Part shown: piece after piece, positions 32,646 to 41,347 of the stretch
Layout: every line of letters begins with the position of its first letter
Numbering within the stretch: position 1 is the first letter of the stretch
DNA from: a virus
IMG/VR virus record: IMGVR_UViG_3300030419_000175
Span: 1 to 44,438 of that record
Direction: 5' to 3' (one strand)
Length of the DNA stretch: 44,438 nucleotides
Position numbers and translations under genes: made by a program
The notes under the pieces: generated by a model
Seen by the model: only the letters and a program-made list of their open reading frames with translations
Told to the model about the DNA's origin: nothing
Database searches by the model: none

Positions 32646-32667
32646 AAGTGTTGATGTGTAGACACTT
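32646..32667 (-). terminator. Second hairpin upstream of the capsid gene
   Basis: AAGTGT and ACACTT form a 6-bp stem with a 10-nt loop, followed on the - strand by AATACG and seven T (32638-32632). It stands directly in front of the first hairpin, giving a tandem pair. Low stem stability makes it less convincing alone. Confidence 0.35.
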
Positions 32668-32745
32668 TTTGGCAAGTAGTCCTATAAGGGGTTGCCATAA
32701 ATATATAATTTTTACCACAAAAATTAACAAATGTAAAGAAAAAAA

Positions 32746-33618
32746 TTATCTTTGTGGTCTTGATACATCATATATAAAGTTGCCAGACTGGATAGCTTCC
32801 ATAATTGCTTTCTCATTTTTTTCATATTCATGAGGTTTCATTTGTGCAACATCAGACTCTCTCCATTGATTGCTTTGACTTTCTTTGTTATTAGCAACAT
32901 TATTCTGACCTCTAGTTGTTACAGCTTTTGCGGCATCACTAGAATTAGTTTTTTTCTTTTTAGTGTTGGCAATACCTGTATCAACTTTATATAAATCAAT
33001 AGCTCTAGAAGCTGCGTGTGCATCTGACTCATTTTCATATAAAGCTTGCTGAACCCATTTAGGTTGAGTGTTTACCCATTCATGAAATTTATCGTCTGCC
33101 CTAATTTCTTCAAAGTCAGGGTGCTGTGCTATTAATTCAGCCTCTGCTCTTTTTCTAGCCGCATCTGCCTCTTTTTCGGCAATAGCTTGTAATCTTTTTT
33201 CAATACCAGAGTCAAACTCTTTTGCTTTTTTAGCGGCAATTGTTTCAATAATTTTAGCTACGTCAGGATATTCTTTTGACCAAGCTGCTAACTCCTCATC
33301 TGTTTTAGGAAGTTTAATAGCTTTTTGTGTAGCAGAACTTAACTGTGCTTGCAGTTCTTGTATTTTCTTTTTACTTTCTTCTTCACGCTGACTCATATGT
33401 CTACGTAAATCACCATAGCGTTTTTTAAAAGTTTTTTCCTCTGCAGAAAGATTTGCAGTTTCTTCAGCATCTGCTTTATCATCTTGTTCTTTTTTTACAG
33501 CTTGAGCACGTTCTTCTTCCAGTCTTTGTAACTCGGAATCTTCATGTGAAGTATCTCTGCTATATCGCATAGGAACTTTTTTAATATCTTGCTTTACAGC
33601 ACCAATTGCTTGACTCAT
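32746..33618 (-). CDS. Scaffolding protein
   Basis: 290 residues, highly charged and helical. The N-terminal half is a Glu/Lys/Gln-rich coiled coil (ELQRLEEERAQAVKKEQDD, then RHMSQREEESKKKIQELQAQ), the middle has KEYPDVAKIIETIAAKKAKE and a second helical part, and the C-terminus is WRESDVAQMKPHEYEKNEKA, then EAIQSGNFIYDVS, an ending typical of podoviral scaffold proteins that binds the coat protein. Directly upstream of the capsid gene, as expected. AAGGAG stands 6 nt before the ATG. It would be lost from the mature head. Confidence 0.82.
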   Translation of the reverse strand: MSQAIGAVKQDIKKVPMRYSRDTSHEDSELQRLEEERAQAVKKEQDDKADAEETANLSAEEKTFKKRYGDLRRHMSQREEESKKKIQELQAQLSSATQKAIKLPKTDEELAAWSKEYPDVAKIIETIAAKKAKEFDSGIEKRLQAIAEKEADAARKRAEAELIAQHPDFEEIRADDKFHEWVNTQPKWVQQALYENESDAHAASRAIDLYKVDTGIANTKKKKTNSSDAAKAVTTRGQNNVANNKESQSNQWRESDVAQMKPHEYEKNEKAIMEAIQSGNFIYDVSRPQR

Positions 33619-33650
33619 TCATTTCTCCTTATAAATGTCCTGCCATTTCT

Positions 33651-33680
33651 ATTATATCACAAAGTGTGACTAGTTTGCAA
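33651..33680 (-). promoter_or_regulatory. Extended -10 promoter before the scaffold gene
   Basis: On the - strand TGATATAAT (33659-33651) is a perfect extended -10, with a -35-like TTGCAA (33680-33675) 18 bp upstream. It lies in the 70-bp gap between the 954-residue gene and the scaffold gene. It would drive scaffold, capsid and downstream tail genes independently of the upstream packaging transcript, using host sigma70. Confidence 0.6.
33657..33669 (-). promoter_or_regulatory. Operator-like palindrome in the scaffold promoter spacer
   Basis: TCACA-CTT-TGTGA is a perfect 5-bp inverted repeat with a 3-nt centre (33657-33669). It fills the spacer and overlaps the extended -10 TGA, where a bound regulator would block RNA polymerase. 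Confidence 0.4.
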
Positions 33681-33688
33681 CAGTTTTT

Positions 33689-36553
33689 TTAGCCTACCTC
33701 TACACCTAATTCTTTGGCTTTCTTTTTACCTTCTTCAGATTGCCAATACGCTAATGGACTTACTTCGTTTCCTTCTTTAGCGTCAGCAGGTTTGTATTGT
33801 TTATCTGCTTGTATTTCATATTTGTCATCTCTGATAGCGTTAGCATCATTAGAACTATTCATAGCATCAAAAGCCGCAGTTGTGCCTTGTTTCATAGATT
33901 CTATAACCCAAGGTTCTACAGTATCTCCAGTTCTAGCTGCAGCGTAAAACGATTGCTCTGCTCTAGATAATTTAAAAAAGTCTTTCATTTGTAATCCAGT
34001 CTTTTTAAAATCTGTATATTGTTCTGCATTCATTAAACCATTAGGGTCAAATTTTCCATCATTTAATGCGGTGTTTATTTTACCGTACGCATCAGCCTCT
34101 TGCGGACTAACTTTTGTAACACCATATTGTGTAAATCCTAAGTCTTTAGCATTTTTAGCAGCTCTCTCACTTCTTCTTTCGCTAGCAGCTTCTCTTCTTG
34201 ATTTTTCTGCTAATTCAAATTTACTTAGTTCAGAAAGTTTTTTACCTGTAATAGGGTCTATTTCTGCGTAAGTTCCAAACTCTTGTACAATAGGCTGTCC
34301 CTTAGAATCATATCCAGTGACTAAATTCATAGTCTGAGGGTTTTCTAGATTATATCCAGCGGCACTTAATTCTGCAGAAGTTAAATTGTTAACATCATAC
34401 GTTCCCTCTTTAGCTCCAGGTTTATTTAAAGCAACTGCTATATCAGCTTTACTTGGATTATAGTTTGCATTTCGTAAAGCTGCCTTTTGAGGATTAGTAA
34501 TACTTTCATAAAAAGCTGAAGGTATGTTAGCAAGAGGCATATCACTATATTTTCCAGTTGGTGATGTAGGGTCACCTAAAGCTCTAGGTGGACCAAACAA
34601 TTTAGCGGCATCGGTTTTAACGTCCTCTCCAATTTTTTTCAATTGTTTTTTCGCATCTTTTTCTGTAAATTGACTTATTGTTTTTACATCATCTTTAAAT
34701 TGACCAAAATTAAATCCAGGATTTTGTTCTGGGTCTAGGTATTGTAAAACATCAGGTCTATTTCTATCTTCTCTAGATTGCTCCGATTCTTGTAGTGCTT
34801 TTTCTAGATTTGACAATTCTGTTTGTCCTGTTCCTTCTTTAAGATAATCTTTTGCCTCTTCACTCATAACAGGAGGAGCAGGTAAAGCTGGACCACCTAT
34901 AATTGGGCCTGGGAACTCAGGTGGAGGTATAATAGGTGTAATAGGAGTAGGGTCAATTCCAGGTCCAGGTACAACACCTCCAGGAGGTTCATCAGGACTC
35001 ATCCAAGGTTTTCTTTGGTCTTCTGGTAAATAATGTCCTATATTTGGAGCAACTACTTTTGGTGCAGAATATCCATACGGTGTTTGAGTATACGTAGGAG
35101 TATAAGCTGGGTTATACGTAGGAGTTGGTCCTGGAGCAGGAAGAGGATTAGGTAATACAGGCATTACTGGAGGATAAAAATCCAAAAAATCCTGAAAATT
35201 ACCTCCCCTTGTATTTTGGTCAGAATAAAAACCTGGAGGACTACCCCCTCTTGTAAGCGGTGGAGAATTGTAAGTATATTGACTAGAGGCTGCTTGTGCC
35301 ATAGGTATAACTCCTGCTTGTGCTTTCATTATGCCACCTTGTCGAGTCTTCTTTGTCTTTCCCTCATCAATATAGGATATCTGCCCATCCATTTCCATTT
35401 CTTGTAATCCGCCTAATGCTTCTCTTCGCATTCCTTCATACGTTGCTAAACCGTGGTATCTTACAACATTTGCAGGAACAACTAACTCTCCCTCACTCAT
35501 AAGAACTAATTGGTCATCTGCAACTTCTTTTTTAGTAGCACCTGGTGGAGGATTGCCTTCTTCTGCTTTACTATAATCTATTTCAGGAGCACCAAGTCCA
35601 ATCATAACAGCCATACCTGTAGATTCCTTTGGTTCTTTATCAACTTTAACAGTACCCTTTTTAGCCATAGTAGGCATTGCAGGTGTTTTTGCTTTAGCCT
35701 CCGCTAACTCATTCTCTAATTCTGCAATAGCAATGTCTCTAGGGTCATTAGATGCAGGTTGTTTTTTAGGTCTACCTAAAGGTCTTGCTGGAGGTTGTAA
35801 TTGTGCATCTTTTGGTCCGCCTCCTGTAGGTGCTGAAGTTGCTTGTGTCATTGGCATAGTTCCCTGTTTTGCTTTCATAATACCACCTTTTCTTTGAGTA
35901 ACAGTATAATCATCTGTAGATTTCATGGGGTCTGGCTCTGGCATATTTTGAGGAATAGGTGCAGGAGCAGGGGTAGAAGCTGTTCCACCTTGTTCAGGTG
36001 GTGTCATTGGACCTTGCATTTCAGGAACAGGATTGTTACCAAAGCTTTTTATTCCTTTCCTTCCATTTACTTCTTCTGCTTCTTTACCTTGTCCTATTAA
36101 AAGAGCATTATCAATAGCCTTTTTAATAAAATCATCTCTATTAGGGTATTTTTCTCGTAAAGCTTTACCATATAAATTATTGTTGTGGTCAATTTTACTT
36201 TCTGCGTCATCCCCCTCTCGTCCAGCAATAAAAGCTTGTCCTTGCACAGATTCTACAAGTCCGCCTAATAATATATGTCGTATCGTGTCTTCTGTTGCAT
36301 CCTTGTCTTGAAATTGATACTCTTCTGCAATATCTTTGGCTATTTGAAACGCATCCATTACAGCATCATTGTCTTGTAATACAAGTGCTCCTAATTTATT
36401 TATGCCAGCTTTTATTTTTGTTCCAAGAGAGGAATCCTCTCTAGCACCATAAGGAATTAATCCTAATCTTTCTACTAATGATTTTTTATTTTGACCAGTA
36501 AACTCTGTATCTGTGTAGTCATCCATTGATAAGGGTCTCATGTCTTCAGCCAT
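33689..36553 (-). CDS. Large protein between portal and scaffold, DUF6973-like head, duplicated GGIMKA motif
   Basis: 954 residues, not a family with a known function. Residues 85-150 read as a small domain with DTIRHILLGG, E118 and a DHNNNLYG block (D122-N126), close to the R-H...E...D-x-x-NN-x-x-G pattern of DUF6973 domains. Two copies of [RK]-x-GGIMKA-x-x-G-x-x-PM-x-QA lie at about 222-239 and 405-422. Between them, residues 345-390 hold DDQLVLMSEGELVVPANVVR and ALGGLQEMEMDG, a block frequent in uncultured marine phage proteins. A long Pro/Gly-rich linker (440-560) follows, then a helical C-terminus. Position between portal and scaffold suggests a head-internal or morphogenesis protein. 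GGAGG stands before the ATG. Confidence 0.6.
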   Translation of the reverse strand: MAEDMRPLSMDDYTDTEFTGQNKKSLVERLGLIPYGAREDSSLGTKIKAGINKLGALVLQDNDAVMDAFQIAKDIAEEYQFQDKDATEDTIRHILLGGLVESVQGQAFIAGREGDDAESKIDHNNNLYGKALREKYPNRDDFIKKAIDNALLIGQGKEAEEVNGRKGIKSFGNNPVPEMQGPMTPPEQGGTASTPAPAPIPQNMPEPDPMKSTDDYTVTQRKGGIMKAKQGTMPMTQATSAPTGGGPKDAQLQPPARPLGRPKKQPASNDPRDIAIAELENELAEAKAKTPAMPTMAKKGTVKVDKEPKESTGMAVMIGLGAPEIDYSKAEEGNPPPGATKKEVADDQLVLMSEGELVVPANVVRYHGLATYEGMRREALGGLQEMEMDGQISYIDEGKTKKTRQGGIMKAQAGVIPMAQAASSQYTYNSPPLTRGGSPPGFYSDQNTRGGNFQDFLDFYPPVMPVLPNPLPAPGPTPTYNPAYTPTYTQTPYGYSAPKVVAPNIGHYLPEDQRKPWMSPDEPPGGVVPGPGIDPTPITPIIPPPEFPGPIIGGPALPAPPVMSEEAKDYLKEGTGQTELSNLEKALQESEQSREDRNRPDVLQYLDPEQNPGFNFGQFKDDVKTISQFTEKDAKKQLKKIGEDVKTDAAKLFGPPRALGDPTSPTGKYSDMPLANIPSAFYESITNPQKAALRNANYNPSKADIAVALNKPGAKEGTYDVNNLTSAELSAAGYNLENPQTMNLVTGYDSKGQPIVQEFGTYAEIDPITGKKLSELSKFELAEKSRREAASERRSERAAKNAKDLGFTQYGVTKVSPQEADAYGKINTALNDGKFDPNGLMNAEQYTDFKKTGLQMKDFFKLSRAEQSFYAAARTGDTVEPWVIESMKQGTTAAFDAMNSSNDANAIRDDKYEIQADKQYKPADAKEGNEVSPLAYWQSEEGKKKAKELGVEVG

Positions 36554-36773
36554 TTTTGTCCTCCGCAGCTTGCATTACTTCATCACGTAATGTTTTTAGT
36601 CTTCTAATTTCTTTTATTGCCCCTTGTGCTTGATACCAATCCTTAGGGTCTGTAGCTTGTTCCATAATTAAATGAGCAGCTAAAGTTCTTTCGTGCATAT
36701 ATTCTTCTAATGCATCTATATGTTTTTTTGTATTGACTAAACTTAATAATTTTTTTGCGACGATAGGTGTCAC
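36546..36773 (-). CDS. Small helical protein between portal and the 954-residue gene
   Basis: 75 residues, nearly all helix: LLSLVNTKKHIDALEEYMHE, then LAAHLIMEQATDPKDWYQAQ and IKEIRRLKTLRDEVMQA. It overlaps the portal gene by 4 nt (ATGA) and the next gene by 8 nt, so it is translated in a coupled run. Its location suggests a portal-associated or head assembly role; no family is recognised. Confidence 0.6.
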   Translation of the reverse strand: MTPIVAKKLLSLVNTKKHIDALEEYMHERTLAAHLIMEQATDPKDWYQAQGAIKEIRRLKTLRDEVMQAAEDKNG

Positions 36774-38851
36774 TGCATTCCTCCAAGGTCAGGTGGTGTA
36801 TCTGGGGTTTGTTGTTGTGTACCACTAAATCCTTGTTCTTCTGGTAATGGAGCTGAACCTACACCAATATTACCTGCTCCTCCTCCAGATGGGTCTTGTG
36901 GATTTACCCCTTGGGCATTTTGTTGTTGCCCTTGCATACCCTCTCCTGTAGCTTTAATTATTTCAGCCTGTATAAACGCTTCTCTTTCGTCGTTAATTAA
37001 TTTATCTGCATCTAAGTCCATAGACTTTGCTAACTCTCGTAATACAACTGGCATTTTTACAAATGCAGCTAAATTAGGATTATTAGATATTTGCAACAAT
37101 TGTAGTAATCTCTGTGACCGAACCTCATTTTTCATTAACGATTCAGTGCCTCTTGATTTAACTTCTAAGTCACCTTTTACTTTTGGGTCATAATTAAATT
37201 GCATATTAAAAGCATAAAATGCTTCACCAAGTGGTTGTAATAAATAATCATCTATATTTTTAACTACACTTTTAATACTTAACTGTGCCGCTCCCATAAG
37301 CATAGATATACCTGCCGCAGTTCTACCTGTGCCTTGTACTCCTGTCTGCCCATGAGAAAAGGATGGTATGCCTGTAGCATCATCTGCTATCTGTCTAGCT
37401 TTGTCAAACATCATCATATTTTCTTGTGATACATTCGGATACTTAGTACCAAATAACGCTTGCCCAGGAGCACCGCCTTGTCTTCTAAATACTTTTCCAG
37501 GATATAGACTCAAGTCCTGCCCAGGAACTAAATTTGTTTCATCAATTTCAAATATAAGATTACCAGACAACACAGCGTTATCAACGGCCATTCTCATAAA
37601 ACCATTCATAAGTTGTTGAGTGTCTGACATATTTTCTGCTAGACCTACACCAAAAAAACTATATGGATTCAACTCAAATGGTGATGCACAATAAGGAATG
37701 CGTTTTGGTGTAAAAGGATTAATTACTAAACGTAGTATAATATTATGACAAACCCAGCAGTTGATTTGTATAGTGTCTACATCATTAAATTCATCTGGTA
37801 TTTCTAATCCAGCTTCTTCTGCCATGTCTTTATCAATGTTACCCCAATACTCTAGTATTTCAAATCGGTCAACATTGTAAGAGTTTCTATAATCTTCTAA
37901 GTCTGTTTCCCACCACTTACGTACATAATTAGTTCCCATATTTATACAATCGTCAATGGCTTCTTCTCTAAAGTATGGGCGTTTTTTAAGTCCTCGTAAC
38001 TCAGAATGACTAAGTCTATGACGTTGTATAATATATTCACACTCATCCATGTTCTTAGCATCAGAGTCTGGGTAAAAATTCCAAATAGATACATTCTCTA
38101 CTTTAGGAACTGTTTTAATTACAGGAGAATATTCTCCCTCTTCATTCCAATTAGCGTATTCTTTTTCTAAAGCAAATGGGCCTTTCAAGATACCAGTGCC
38201 AAATAATGCCATTTCAAAAGCAGTAGACCTAAGATGTTTAGATGCACTAGATTCTTCTAGCTGGTCTAGTATAAGTTTTTCCATTTCTTTAGCCGCTTCT
38301 TGAGCTGGACTAATAGTTTGTGCTGTAGGAGTTTTACCGTATCCAGGTTTTAGTTTGTCTTCTATAGGTTCTAACTCATCTTTAAGTGTTCCTACATACA
38401 AATCTCTCATAGTTTGTTCAGTTGCCCCTGGAGGTACTTCTTTACCATCTCCTGCAAAACCGTAAGTTTTACTTAATTCATCAATTAACTCTTCTGGAGC
38501 TTTGGGGTCAAAGTGTACAGCTTCTTCTACGCCTTCAGGTATACGAGTTGGTTCAATGCCAATTGGGAATCTTTGCCCTGCAAAGAGGACGTCTGTGATT
38601 TGCCCATAGGCCGCAAGGACTTTTGTCTTTGTAACTTTGATAAATACTTGAGATTTTTCCGTTGATGTAAATTGTGTCTCAGGTCCATACAAGCCCCTAT
38701 ACTGACGATACGCATCTAACCACCTCTCTTCTTCATCTCGACGACTACTTTCTACGTCATCAAACTTTTTTTGTACATACCCAGCTAGATAATCAGATTC
38801 ACTATCTGGTTCTACCATAAAGCCTTCTACGTTGTTATCTTCTTCTGCCAT
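36770..38851 (-). CDS. Portal protein (head-tail connector)
   Basis: 693 residues. N-terminal features are DYLAGYVQKKFDDVESSRRD, then RWLDAYRQYRGLYG and VFIKVTKTKVLAAYGQITDV, typical of podoviral portals. In the middle are HRLSHSELRGLKKRPYF, CASPFELNPYSFFGVGLAEN and MSDTQQLMNGFMRMAVDN; the stem/C-terminal helices include TAAGISMLMGAAQLSIKSVV. The last 60 residues are Gly/Gln/Pro-rich. It forms the dodecameric ring through which DNA is packaged. The gene follows the large terminase by 2 bp, the usual order. Confidence 0.88.
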   Translation of the reverse strand: MAEEDNNVEGFMVEPDSESDYLAGYVQKKFDDVESSRRDEEERWLDAYRQYRGLYGPETQFTSTEKSQVFIKVTKTKVLAAYGQITDVLFAGQRFPIGIEPTRIPEGVEEAVHFDPKAPEELIDELSKTYGFAGDGKEVPPGATEQTMRDLYVGTLKDELEPIEDKLKPGYGKTPTAQTISPAQEAAKEMEKLILDQLEESSASKHLRSTAFEMALFGTGILKGPFALEKEYANWNEEGEYSPVIKTVPKVENVSIWNFYPDSDAKNMDECEYIIQRHRLSHSELRGLKKRPYFREEAIDDCINMGTNYVRKWWETDLEDYRNSYNVDRFEILEYWGNIDKDMAEEAGLEIPDEFNDVDTIQINCWVCHNIILRLVINPFTPKRIPYCASPFELNPYSFFGVGLAENMSDTQQLMNGFMRMAVDNAVLSGNLIFEIDETNLVPGQDLSLYPGKVFRRQGGAPGQALFGTKYPNVSQENMMMFDKARQIADDATGIPSFSHGQTGVQGTGRTAAGISMLMGAAQLSIKSVVKNIDDYLLQPLGEAFYAFNMQFNYDPKVKGDLEVKSRGTESLMKNEVRSQRLLQLLQISNNPNLAAFVKMPVVLRELAKSMDLDADKLINDEREAFIQAEIIKATGEGMQGQQQNAQGVNPQDPSGGGAGNIGVGSAPLPEEQGFSGTQQQTPDTPPDLGGMQ

Positions 38852-38853
38852 GT

Positions 38854-40461
38854 TTAATACCCAAATGTTGCGTCAGCAGGTGACCACTTTGCTGCTTCTG
38901 TTGCAGGAGTGTAATCAAATATAGACCTACTAACTGGTCGTGACATTATACCATATCTTAACGCATCATACAAATGGTCTTCTGCTTTTGTATCAACATC
39001 CTCTGGATTTTGTTTACTCAATGGTAAAACAGGAAGTTGAGCTATAAGATTAGTACAGCTGTCAAATATTTCCAGACCTGCACGGTCTGTTTCGTCATTT
39101 ATTTTAAGTCTTCTATGCACTTCGTTTTTTCCAGCAACACGACTACCTCTGCTTCTATCTGATGGTCGCCATCTACATCCCTCGACAATCATTTGTTCAG
39201 CCAAAGATGGACCAGTATCGCCACGCTTATGCCAAAGGCTAGAGTCCAGCACACCGTAAGAAAGATTACCATCATCTACTTCTGCCTGCATAACCATATG
39301 TGCCAATTCTTTTGCTGTAACTTTAGTGACATATAACTCTCGGTACACGATTAAAGTATCTGTAGAGGGGTCTACGGTAAACCAAAGAACCCCAGTATAA
39401 GAAGAATAACCATAGTCGCATGCTCTAAACTTTCTCCACGAACTCGGCACATTAAATGAAGGTATAACGTGCTTATCTCTTCTAAACTCTCCAAATGCAG
39501 CACCCTCTGCTATATCCCAAGAGCCTTCTAGTAATTGTTGTCTTTGCACCTCTGGCAAAGAAAGTAACATTGCTTCGTAATCCCCAGCTTCTGCCAAGTA
39601 AGGATTATCCATCAATTTTGCTGGGATGAATCTCCTCTTAAATAACGACTGCCCTGCTTTAGTGTGTCTATCTGGATATTGTAATATTTTACCCGTTTCG
39701 ATATCCGTCGCTGCAAAAGCCCTATTGGGTACAGAAGGGTCGATAAACATTTTCTTAACCCAGATATGACCAGGACCGCCAGGATTAGTCGTAGCTCGCA
39801 TATAAACAGGTAGCTTCGGGTCTGCAGTCCTAAGACGAGACCTGAGATAATCCCAAGCGTATGGCGTACTGTATTGCGTAAGCTCATCCACCCCGATGTA
39901 AGTAAATGCTTGACCTTGGTAACGTAGTACATCTTTATCTTGCTCCAAATATGTCATCCAGATTCTAGCACCAGATGGAAATGTCCATTGACTTTTTTTC
40001 TCCATCCATTTTGCACCTGGAAAAGCCTTAGGATATATATCCTGACTTTTATGTATTAATTCTCTTAGCTCATCATTTGTACGTCTTAATATTAGTGCGT
40101 TAAAATTATTATTAGTACAATATCTTAGTGGGTCAACTATTAGGGCAAACGACTTGCCACCTCCAGCTGCTCCGCCATATAACACCTCTCGTTCTGGAGC
40201 TGCTAAAAAATCCGTTTGCGGACCTTTATTAGGCTCAAATAAAATATGAGGAGCTTCTTTATTTAATCGAGGTTCTTCGTAATTAGGATTAACCTCTTCA
40301 TATTCTATTTGCTCTTCTTTTTTTTCTAGCTTAGCAATCTTTTTCTGAGCATGAATAAGACTTAACTTAGCTGATTTTAATTTACGTTCCTCAGACGTTA
40401 GCTTGCGTTGTGATGTTACCTTCCGCTTCGGTCTTGGCTTCATAGCGTTTTTGTTTAACAT
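38854..40461 (-). CDS. Terminase large subunit (packaging ATPase-nuclease)
   Basis: 535 residues. The ATPase has Walker A GGAAGGGKS (96-104), Walker B YIGVDEL (D192, E193) and the coupling motif ATTNPGG (222-228). The RNase H-like nuclease has Asp348 (RACDYGYSS), Asp405 (YGVLDSS) and Asp494/498 (DHLYDALRYG). An N-terminal extension of about 70 residues is basic and coiled-coil-like (KLTSEERKLKSAKLSLIHAQ, then KKIAKLEKKEEQIEYEE). It packages DNA into the prohead and cuts it. It overlaps the upstream HTH gene by 71 nt. The start could also be Met7; the ribosome site is poor for both. Confidence 0.95.
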   Translation of the reverse strand: MLNKNAMKPRPKRKVTSQRKLTSEERKLKSAKLSLIHAQKKIAKLEKKEEQIEYEEVNPNYEEPRLNKEAPHILFEPNKGPQTDFLAAPEREVLYGGAAGGGKSFALIVDPLRYCTNNNFNALILRRTNDELRELIHKSQDIYPKAFPGAKWMEKKSQWTFPSGARIWMTYLEQDKDVLRYQGQAFTYIGVDELTQYSTPYAWDYLRSRLRTADPKLPVYMRATTNPGGPGHIWVKKMFIDPSVPNRAFAATDIETGKILQYPDRHTKAGQSLFKRRFIPAKLMDNPYLAEAGDYEAMLLSLPEVQRQQLLEGSWDIAEGAAFGEFRRDKHVIPSFNVPSSWRKFRACDYGYSSYTGVLWFTVDPSTDTLIVYRELYVTKVTAKELAHMVMQAEVDDGNLSYGVLDSSLWHKRGDTGPSLAEQMIVEGCRWRPSDRSRGSRVAGKNEVHRRLKINDETDRAGLEIFDSCTNLIAQLPVLPLSKQNPEDVDTKAEDHLYDALRYGIMSRPVSRSIFDYTPATEAAKWSPADATFGY

Positions 40462-40732
40462 ACTTTTGTTTATCCGCTTTATCAGTCTTTACACGTTTCC
40501 ATAATCCCATACCTGTAATTTTTCTACCTGTATATTCTGTAAGCCAACGTGCTACTTCTTCATAAGAAGAATGTTTTAAATATCTATACGCTTCATCTAA
40601 TGCTTCCAGTTGTTCTTCAATTGGAATAAGTAAGTAAGGGTCGTAATCACTAACTTCGTATCCCCAAGGAACTTTGGGTCCACTCATTCGGTCATATCTA
40701 TTTGTAGGATTCAACTTCTTCGATATCGTCAT
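40391..40732 (-). CDS. HTH protein upstream of large terminase
   Basis: 113 residues. The core VPWGYEVSDYDPYLLIPIEE, then LDEAYRYLKHSSYEEVARWL and TEYTGRKITGMGLWKRVK has the spacing of a recombinase- or resolvase-type helix-turn-helix (SYEEVARWLTEYTG..ITGMGLWKRV). It ends in a Lys-rich tail. Its position before the large terminase suggests DNA recognition in packaging, or regulation of the late operon. The start is uncertain: the ATG at 40732 overlaps the small terminase by 35 nt, and an alternative ATG at 40687 (MSGPKVPWGY) reduces the overlap to none; neither has a good ribosome site. Confidence 0.7.
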   Translation of the reverse strand: MTISKKLNPTNRYDRMSGPKVPWGYEVSDYDPYLLIPIEEQLEALDEAYRYLKHSSYEEVARWLTEYTGRKITGMGLWKRVKTDKADKQKYVKQKRYEAKTEAEGNITTQANV

Positions 40733-41096
40733 TATTTTTCTTTTCTGGTAATATAAATAATCCTATGGGTTTATCAGATGATACATTTAATTTTTCTACT
40801 TTAGATAATCCTACACGGTCTAACAACTGTTGTGATGCACTTAGTATCTCTCTGTTTCCTATTGCAGTTGGGTCATCTAAGACACCAACCATAGACATTA
40901 CAGCTTTTGGTGCATTAGCCGCCATTTCTAATTCTGCACGTTCTATAATCTCTGAACGTAAAGATTGTACAATAACATGTGAGTTTGTACTGGAAGCATA
41001 TCCAGCAATACGCATAGCTTTTGCATAGTTGCCTTTTGCTTCTCCAAATAAAGCATTTAAAAACTTTTCTTGTAACTCTGTTAACTCTTTAGGCAT
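40698..41096 (-). CDS. Terminase small subunit
   Basis: 132 residues. The N-terminal helical part LTELQEKFLNALFGEAKGNY, AKAMRIAGYASSTNSHVIVQ is an HTH of the type that recognises packaging sites, and the central helix (RSEIIERAELEMAANAPKAVM, split by a turn) is the usual oligomerisation segment. It ends with a short acidic tail. It starts the terminase-portal run and has a GGAGG upstream, although spaced 15 nt; AGAGGG is nearer. Confidence 0.8.
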   Translation of the reverse strand: MPKELTELQEKFLNALFGEAKGNYAKAMRIAGYASSTNSHVIVQSLRSEIIERAELEMAANAPKAVMSMVGVLDDPTAIGNREILSASQQLLDRVGLSKVEKLNVSSDKPIGLFILPEKKNNDDIEEVESYK

Positions 41097-41346
41097 TTTT
41101 TACCCTCTTTCCTCCAGTTTTAGTTCTAGCAAAAGACCTATTTTTATTTTTACTTTTTACTGATAATCTAGAGTTATTCATTGGATTACCTGTAGTATGA
41201 TGAACATCTTTGCCGTCACCTTTATGAACTAGTCCTTTTTTTGCCATAATTGCTCTAGCTTTATTTCTACTAGCTCTTCTTTTTATTTGATTAGGTTTAC
41301 CCTGATACCTGTCATATTCTTTTCTATAATTTCTTTTAAAAGCCAT
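41089..41346 (-). CDS. Small basic HNH-like protein
   Basis: 85 residues, about one third Lys/Arg. The block KDVHHTTGNPMNNSRLSVKS, then KNRSFARTKTG resembles the D-x-H...G-N-P-x-N-[NS] core of small HNH-type proteins of marine phages. The typical first His/Asp pair is kept (DVHH), but the protein is much shorter than a full HNH nuclease. It lies next to the small terminase; HNH proteins are often required with terminase for cos or pac cleavage. It overlaps the terminase gene by 8 nt. Confidence 0.6.
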   Translation of the reverse strand: MAFKRNYRKEYDRYQGKPNQIKRRASRNKARAIMAKKGLVHKGDGKDVHHTTGNPMNNSRLSVKSKNKNRSFARTKTGGKRVKNA

Positions 41347-41347
41347 G

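Larger units (their letters stand above)
32494..32745 (-). promoter_or_regulatory. Capsid gene leader (non-coding)
   Basis: The longest gene-free stretch of the window. It holds two hairpins (32599-32631 and 32646-32667) and the capsid Shine-Dalgarno GGGAG. A weak promoter-like pair (TTGGAC, 16 bp, TCTTAT) near 32530-32557 might restart transcription after the hairpins, but the match is poor. Confidence 0.45.

Noticed and set aside
38945-38973. TTGTAT-17-TGGTATAAT within the large terminase gene, about 100 bp before the portal start
   Set aside because: The -35 is poor and the DNA encodes the conserved LYDALRYG nuclease motif, which explains the sequence; it could be a promoter but I cannot support it.
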